Shown here: piece by piece, positions 59,622 to 64,000 of the stretch
How the letters are laid out: every line of letters starts with the position of its first letter
Numbering within the stretch: position 1 is the stretch's first letter
NCBI GenBank assembly: GCA_964501335.1
Contig: CAZCTC010000017.1
Coordinates: forward strand, 57,523-121,522
Reading direction: 5' to 3'
From: CAZCTC01 sp964501335
GTDB taxonomy: Bacteria; Chloroflexota; Anaerolineae; B4-G1; SLSP01
Length of the DNA: 64,000 nucleotides
The notes under the pieces: generated by a model
The model's input: only the letters and a program-made list of their open reading frames with translations
Databases searched by the model: none
Told to the model about the DNA's origin: nothing
Translations under genes and position numbers: made by a program

Positions 59622-61130
59622 ATGAGCGATGATTCTCTTACCCCCAATTTACCGGCATCCCCCAAAGCCAGCTGTCCCAGCTGCGGACGGTTCACCGGGC
59701 CCTTGAATAGCTGTCCTTACTGCGGCGCCCGCCGCCAGGGCCGCCTGTCGATGCAAGGAATCAAAATCGCCGCTCTCATCATCGCCACCCTGGGACTGGC
59801 CCTGCTTTGGAACGCCGCCCGCAACACTCCCATTCCCACATTGAGCATCGCCGCCGCCCAAAGCGCTCAAAACATGGCCTACATCCGCCTGGAAGGACAG
59901 GTCTCTCGTCCTATCCAATATGACCCCCAAAACAACAGCCTCGTCTTCTGGATCAGCGACGATGAAAACGAAGCCCGCATCGCCGCCTATGAAAAAACGG
60001 CCGCCGCTCTGATCGCCGCCGGCAAAATCCCGGCTCCCGGCGATCTGATCCGCGTGGCCGGCACCCTCAGAGTGCGCGAAGAGCTGCTTACGCTGACGAT
60101 CAACACGCCCGACCATCTGGAATTGTCCCGCCTGGAGCCCTTCGATATCAATATCAAAGCCCTGACCACCTCCAATGCCGGGCAACGGGTGCATATCTCC
60201 GGACAGGCGGGCAAGATCTCGCGCCCTTATGCCGGCCTGATCCTGCTGGAAGTCGCCGACGACACCGACAAAATCACAGCCGCCCTCTATGAAAATATCC
60301 TGCCCCTGACCGGACCCTTCATCACACCGCAGCCCGGACAGGAGGTCGAAATCACCGGCAGCGTAACGGTCTATCACGATAGTCCACAAATCGTCCCGGC
60401 CGCCGCCGCCGATCTGGCCTGGGGAGCCACCCCGACTCCCACCCCCACGGCTACTCCCACCCACCTCCCCACCCCGACACATCAACCTACCCCGCTCAAC
60501 ACACCCACGCCCACGCTGACTCCCACCGCAACCCCACGCCCCACACCCGCTTACTTCGCTTTGAACGGCATCACCGCAGCCGACGCCGGCACAAAAACCC
60601 GCGTCCGCGGTCAGATTGTCGAACTGGACGGCTTCAAAGGCGGGGTAAAAGCGACGCTGGAAGACAGTAGCGGCCGGATCCTGGTCATCCTCTGGGACAG
60701 CTGTTACAAAGGGCTCCCCGATCCCACCGCCTTCGATATCGGCGCAACCGTGGATATCGCCGGCGAAATCCAGCTCTACGAAGGCACGTTGGAACTGGTA
60801 CCGGCCGACAGCCGGCAGGTGCGCGTGATCCAACCGGCTCCCGAAATCCCCTGGATGGCGATCAATACCCTCACCACCGCCGATCAGGGCCGGGTGGTCC
60901 GCCTGCGCGGCGTCCTGGGTGAACCACAACCCTTCTCAGCCGGCACCCGGATCACCCTGGACGACGGCACCGGCAGCATCACCATCATCCTCTGGCACAA
61001 CCTGGTCGCCGGCCTGAGCCAACCGCCTGCCGCCGGCCAGACCATCGAAATCGTCGGCCGGCTGTCGCTCTATCGAGAGCAATTGCAAATCACCCCCCGC
61101 ACGGCCTGGGATTGGAGAAGCGCCCAATGA
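59622..61130 (+). CDS. Membrane-anchored protein with zinc ribbon and four OB-fold domains
   Basis: About 502 residues. The N-terminal zinc ribbon has CPSC near residue 15 and CPYC near 29. One membrane helix (about 46-63) preceded by Arg/Lys predicts an outside C-terminus. Four OB-fold-like units follow (YIRLEGQVSRPIQYD, QRVHISGQAGKISRP, TRVRGQIVELDGFKGG, VVRLRGVLGEPQPFS), with a Pro/Thr-rich linker of about 45 residues (TPTPTATPTHLPTPTH) between the second and third. OB folds of this type bind nucleic acids or sugars. ATG 59622 with AAAGGAGG fits. The stop overlaps the next start (ATGA). Confidence 0.75.
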   Translation: MSDDSLTPNLPASPKASCPSCGRFTGPLNSCPYCGARRQGRLSMQGIKIAALIIATLGLALLWNAARNTPIPTLSIAAAQSAQNMAYIRLEGQVSRPIQYDPQNNSLVFWISDDENEARIAAYEKTAAALIAAGKIPAPGDLIRVAGTLRVREELLTLTINTPDHLELSRLEPFDINIKALTTSNAGQRVHISGQAGKISRPYAGLILLEVADDTDKITAALYENILPLTGPFITPQPGQEVEITGSVTVYHDSPQIVPAAAADLAWGATPTPTPTATPTHLPTPTHQPTPLNTPTPTLTPTATPRPTPAYFALNGITAADAGTKTRVRGQIVELDGFKGGVKATLEDSSGRILVILWDSCYKGLPDPTAFDIGATVDIAGEIQLYEGTLELVPADSRQVRVIQPAPEIPWMAINTLTTADQGRVVRLRGVLGEPQPFSAGTRITLDDGTGSITIILWHNLVAGLSQPPAAGQTIEIVGRLSLYREQLQITPRTAWDWRSAQ

Positions 61131-62443
61131 CCGGAACCGATCCGCTCTCCCTGCTGCTCTGGTCGCTCGCCGGAACGCTCTGTTCCGCCGTGGTAGCTCC
61201 GATTCCCGCTCTGCACATCTACAATGTCGCCGGAGCGATCTTCCTGCTCGGCACCGCCCTGGCCCCGGAACCGCTGGCCTTTTTTATGCTGGGATTGCTG
61301 ACCGGCTACGCTTTTATCAACACGCTTCCCGGGATCTTCCTGGCGGCCCCCGACGACAGCACCCTCTTTCTGGTCCTGCCCGGCCAGAAATATCTGCTCC
61401 AGCATCGAGGCTACGAAGCCGTGGTGCTCAGCGGAATCGGCGGGCTTGCCGGACTGACCGCGCTCACGCTGGCCGTACCGCTGGCGCCGGCGGCCGTTGC
61501 CGCCCTACGCGAAATCCTGCGGCCGCATCTGGGCTGGATTTTGTGGTCGGTCATCGCCTATCTGCTGCTCTCCGAATGGCCCCGCGGCAGTGACCGGGCG
61601 CCCGTCGGATGGCGACGTTGGTGGGACGGCTGGCGTTCACTCACGGCCGGTCTGGCAACGTTCCTGCTCTCCGGAATCCTGGGGATGGTGCTGATGTATC
61701 GCTCTCCGGTCCCGCCGACCGCCGCCGGACAGGCCATGTTACCCGCCTTTGTGGGATTGTATGCCGTGCCGTGGATGATCCAGAATCTACAGGCCCGGAT
61801 AAAACTGCCGGCCCAGCTGCGCCCGCAGAGCATCGACGCACCGTGGGATTGTCTGCTGCGAGGTACTTTGAGCGGGACCCTCGGCGGCCTCTTTGCCGCC
61901 TTTTTTCCGGTCGTGACGGGGGGAATGGGAGGATTGCTGGCCGGGCAGGCCACCGCCCAACGCGACGAACGGAGCTTCATCATTGCCCAGGGGGCTTCCA
62001 AAGTGGTCTATTACACCGGGGGCTTCCTGCTCTTTTTCATGCCGGGCGTCCATCTGACCCGCGGGGGGATGGCCTGGATGGTAAGCACACGCTACTCCTC
62101 CTTCACACCCGATCGGTATTACCTCAGCGCCGCCGCCGTCCTGATTTCTGGAGTGCTGGCATTTTTCCTCTCCTTAGGGCTGGCCCGTTTGATGTTGAAA
62201 CTCACCGCAGGTTGTTCCTACCGCACTCTCAGTGGAGGATCACTGGTGCTGCTGATTCTGCTGGTCGGCGGGCTGACCGGACTGCCGGGACTGGCAATCC
62301 TGGCCGTCGCGACAGGCATCGGAATGCTGCCGGCCCTGTGGGGCGCGCGCCGGATCAATGCAATGGGCCTGTTACTGCTGCCGATCGCCCTGAATATGAG
62401 CGGAGCCGGGGATACCGTGGCCGGCTGGTTAGGATTGCTGTGA
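61127..62443 (+). CDS. TctA/DUF112-like multi-pass membrane permease
   Basis: 438 residues with about 10-12 membrane helices. The N-terminal half has PIPALHIYNVAGAIFLLG and a second related loop GTLSGTLGGLFAAFFPVVTGGMGG. The same two Gly/Pro-rich re-entrant motifs mark the large permease of tripartite tricarboxylate transporters and the archaeal/Chloroflexi DUF112 relatives. The small TctB and binding protein TctC are not nearby; instead the gene is coupled by a 4-nt overlap to the OB-fold protein. Substrate unknown. Confidence 0.6.
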   Translation: MTGTDPLSLLLWSLAGTLCSAVVAPIPALHIYNVAGAIFLLGTALAPEPLAFFMLGLLTGYAFINTLPGIFLAAPDDSTLFLVLPGQKYLLQHRGYEAVVLSGIGGLAGLTALTLAVPLAPAAVAALREILRPHLGWILWSVIAYLLLSEWPRGSDRAPVGWRRWWDGWRSLTAGLATFLLSGILGMVLMYRSPVPPTAAGQAMLPAFVGLYAVPWMIQNLQARIKLPAQLRPQSIDAPWDCLLRGTLSGTLGGLFAAFFPVVTGGMGGLLAGQATAQRDERSFIIAQGASKVVYYTGGFLLFFMPGVHLTRGGMAWMVSTRYSSFTPDRYYLSAAAVLISGVLAFFLSLGLARLMLKLTAGCSYRTLSGGSLVLLILLVGGLTGLPGLAILAVATGIGMLPALWGARRINAMGLLLLPIALNMSGAGDTVAGWLGLL

Positions 62444-62496
62444 TTTTGGAATAAAATTAAACGAGTAGTACCCCAAACCACGATCAGGAGGCTTTC

Positions 62497-63468
62497 ATGC
62501 AATACGTAAACCTCGGACGGACCGGACTCAAAGTCAGCAGGCTATGCCTGGGCACCATGAACTTCGGCCCGCAGACCACGGAACCTGACAGCCATGCCAT
62601 CATGGACCACGCCCTGGAATTGGGGATCAATTTCTTCGACACCGCCAATGTCTACGGATGGAAACTAGGCGAAGGAGTCACCGAACAAATTATCGGCCGG
62701 TGGCTGGCGCAAGGCGGCGGACGCCGGGAAAAGATCGTCCTGGCCACCAAAGTCTTCGGCAAAATGGGCGAATGGCCGAATCAAGGCCGGCTGTCGGCCT
62801 ATCACATCCGACGCGCCTGTGAAGAGAGCCTGCAAAGAATGAAAACCGATCATATCGATCTCTATCAGATGCATCATATCGACCGGGAAACTCCCTGGGA
62901 AGAGATCTGGCAGGCCATGGAACAACTGGTGCGCGAGGGAAAAGTGATCTATGTGGGGAGCAGCAATTTTGCCGGCTGGCAAATTGCCCAGGCCCAGGGA
63001 GAAGCCAAAGCACGGCACTTCATGGGCCTGATTTGCGAACAGAGCCTCTACAACCTCAACGCCCGGATGATCGAACTGGAAGTCATTCCGGCCTGCCGGG
63101 CCTGCGGCATGGGCCTGATCCCCTGGAGTCCCCTGGAAGGTGGCTTGTTAGGAGGCGCCCTGAAAAAGTCCGAATCGGGCCGGCGCACTAATTCGCAGGC
63201 TCAAGAATTACTGGCGAAATATCGCCCCCGCCTGGAAGCTTATGAAGCTTTCTGTCAGGAACTGGGCGAACAACCGGCCGATGTGGCGCTGGCCTGGCTG
63301 TTGAACAATCCGATCGTCACGGCACCGATCATCGGCCCTCGCACGATGGATCAACTCGATGGCAGCCTGCGGGCCCTGGAAATCAAGCTGTCGCTGGAAA
63401 CGCTGAAAAAGCTGGATGAAATCTTCCCCGGTCCGGGCGGTGAAGCGCCCGAAGCCTACTCCTGGTAG
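62497..63468 (+). CDS. Aldo/keto reductase
   Basis: 323 residues of the (beta/alpha)8 AKR fold. The catalytic tetrad is visible: Asp and Tyr in INFFDTANVYGW, Lys in VLATKVFGKMG, and His in IDLYQMHHIDRETPW. WSPLEGGLLGG and PIIGPRTMDQLDGSLRALE are NADPH-binding parts. The sequence fits the Kv-beta-like/YajO-type subgroup. It reduces aldehydes or ketones with NADPH; substrate not predictable. AGGAGG precedes the ATG. Confidence 0.93.
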   Translation: MQYVNLGRTGLKVSRLCLGTMNFGPQTTEPDSHAIMDHALELGINFFDTANVYGWKLGEGVTEQIIGRWLAQGGGRREKIVLATKVFGKMGEWPNQGRLSAYHIRRACEESLQRMKTDHIDLYQMHHIDRETPWEEIWQAMEQLVREGKVIYVGSSNFAGWQIAQAQGEAKARHFMGLICEQSLYNLNARMIELEVIPACRACGMGLIPWSPLEGGLLGGALKKSESGRRTNSQAQELLAKYRPRLEAYEAFCQELGEQPADVALAWLLNNPIVTAPIIGPRTMDQLDGSLRALEIKLSLETLKKLDEIFPGPGGEAPEAYSW

Positions 63469-63496
63469 TTCTGTCCTGAAAATAGCCGGAATTTTT

Positions 63497-63592
63497 AACG
63501 CAGAGTCGCAAAGTTACAGAGACGCAGAGCCAGAAAAAAATAAATCTTCCTCTGCGTCTCTCTGCGATCTCCCCGCCTCTGCGTTAAAATCT
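63497..63592. repeat. CTCTGCGT-type inverted repeat
   Basis: TTTTTAACGCAGAG with ACAGAGACGCAGAG faces CTCTGCGTCTCTCTGCG with CCTCTGCGTTAAAA, arms about 35 nt around a short A-rich centre. Related degenerate runs occur near 28565-28615, 40204-40237 and 40538-40572. No gene lies in 63469-64000. Confidence 0.6.
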
Positions 63593-63679
63593 GGTTCTGA
63601 ATTTTCATCCTTCGGGGTGCCGCCCCCGGCATGGCCTTCTGTCCTGAAAATAGGCCTTTATGGCATGGGCCCGACCCTG

Positions 63680-63797
63680 GAACGTCCCGCAAATGATCTT
63701 TTCCCGGTCAAATACGACGCGCGGGGCAGGAAGAGAGAGTTTGTTTTTTGGGGAATTTGCACGCCTCAGAAGGCGTGCAAATTCCCCTCTTCCCCTT
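63680..63797 (+). repeat. Composite hairpin repeat
   Basis: Module CGTCCCGCAAATGATC, CCCGGTCAAATACGACGCGCGGGG, AAGAGAGAG, then a 17-bp perfect stem (63750-63766 with 63771-63787) with CAGA loop. The outer arm sequence (GGGGAATTTG) is changed on both sides together. Confidence 0.82.
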
Positions 63798-63894
63798 TTT
63801 TTGCCACCCTCGCATTAGAAGGCGTCTTCTTGTCGAGCATTCTCAGCCCCAAAGGGGCGACCTCAAGGTAGCCTGGGGTGAAGCCCCAGGAAAC

Positions 63895-64000
63895 CGCGCC
63901 GGCCACTTTCTCTGTAAGGTACGACGCGCGGTGCGAAGCAGGGAAAGAGAGTTTTTTTGTTTATGTTTTGGTGCGCCTCAGAAGGCGCACCAAAACATGT
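63895..64000 (+). repeat. Composite hairpin repeat at the window end
   Basis: Module GGCCACTTTCTCTGTAAGGTACGACGCGCGG, AGAGAGT7GTTTATG, then a 16-bp stem (63963-63978 with 63983-63998) and CAGA loop. The arm equals that at 21422 in its inner 15 bases. The 3' tail is cut by the window end. Confidence 0.8.

Noticed and set aside
59649..60929. 426-codon minus-strand open frame opposite the OB-fold gene
   Set aside because: Its translation is Gly/Asp-rich without family features, and the plus frame has a ribosome binding site, zinc ribbon, membrane helix and repeated domains.

Overview
The window is about 64 kb of moderately GC-rich bacterial DNA from a draft assembly; it contains two runs of exactly 100 N. 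Gene content suggests an anaerobic member of the Chloroflexota (Anaerolineae-like). The indications are a long division and cell-wall (dcw) cluster, indolepyruvate:ferredoxin oxidoreductase, an EtfABCX (FixABCX) operon, NurA beside a HAS-barrel-like protein, helicase-associated-domain proteins and TPR proteins carrying PDWL motifs. The taxon is inferred from gene content only. No rRNA, tRNA, CRISPR array, insertion sequence or phage gene was seen.

Layout. 1-2500 (+): the end of a possible DRTGG-type gene, a PHP-domain protein and a LysM/YkuD L,D-transpeptidase. 3043-4174 (-): infC-rpmI-rplT behind a near-consensus promoter. 4301-21232 (-): a 17 kb dcw cluster in the order mraZ-rsmH-ftsL-ftsI-murF-mraY-murD-ftsW-murG-cvpA-like-murC-murB-ddl-ftsQ-ftsA-ftsZ, transcribed from a promoter followed by phased MraZ boxes; murE is missing. 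21741-26624 (+): nurA, a HAS-barrel-like gene and three TPR genes. 26812-28506 (+): a GNAT-like protein, a small membrane protein and a methyltransferase. 28600-31013 (-): iorBA. 31278-38973 (+): a helicase-associated-domain protein, galactokinase, an alanine-dehydrogenase-family enzyme, an acetate/4-hydroxybutyrate-type CoA-transferase and an ABC exporter pair. 38974-40744: an island of repeats, a gene remnant and an AT-rich membrane-protein gene. 40745-44317 (+): etfB-etfA-fixC-fixX. 44581-45042 (-): ndk. 45326-51934 (-): one giant TPR/low-complexity scaffold gene interrupted by the two assembly gaps. 52051-54807 (-): a B12-binding/TIM-barrel protein with an opine-dehydrogenase-family partner. 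55007-57429 (-): a second helicase-associated-domain protein with a small coupled ORF. 57496-63468 (+): a histidine phosphatase, a GNAT protein, a membrane-anchored OB-fold protein coupled to a TctA-like permease, and an aldo/keto reductase.

Function. The 28-45 kb region reads as amino-acid/organic-acid fermentation: oxidative deamination (ald family), ferredoxin-linked 2-oxoacid oxidation (IorAB), CoA transfer and electron exchange through EtfABCX. The dcw block makes lipid II and the divisome.

The most striking unexplained feature is a family of intergenic hairpins (about 20 copies). Arms are near-perfect, 16-19 bp, and differ in sequence from copy to copy while base pairing is kept. The loop is usually a 4-nt CAGA/CGGA/GGGA/AAGA type. 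In about 12 copies the hairpin is attached to a conserved module of about 70 bp with a GAGAG-T6-GTTTATG core, in either orientation. Two nearly identical composite copies bracket the AT-rich island at 39-40.4 kb.
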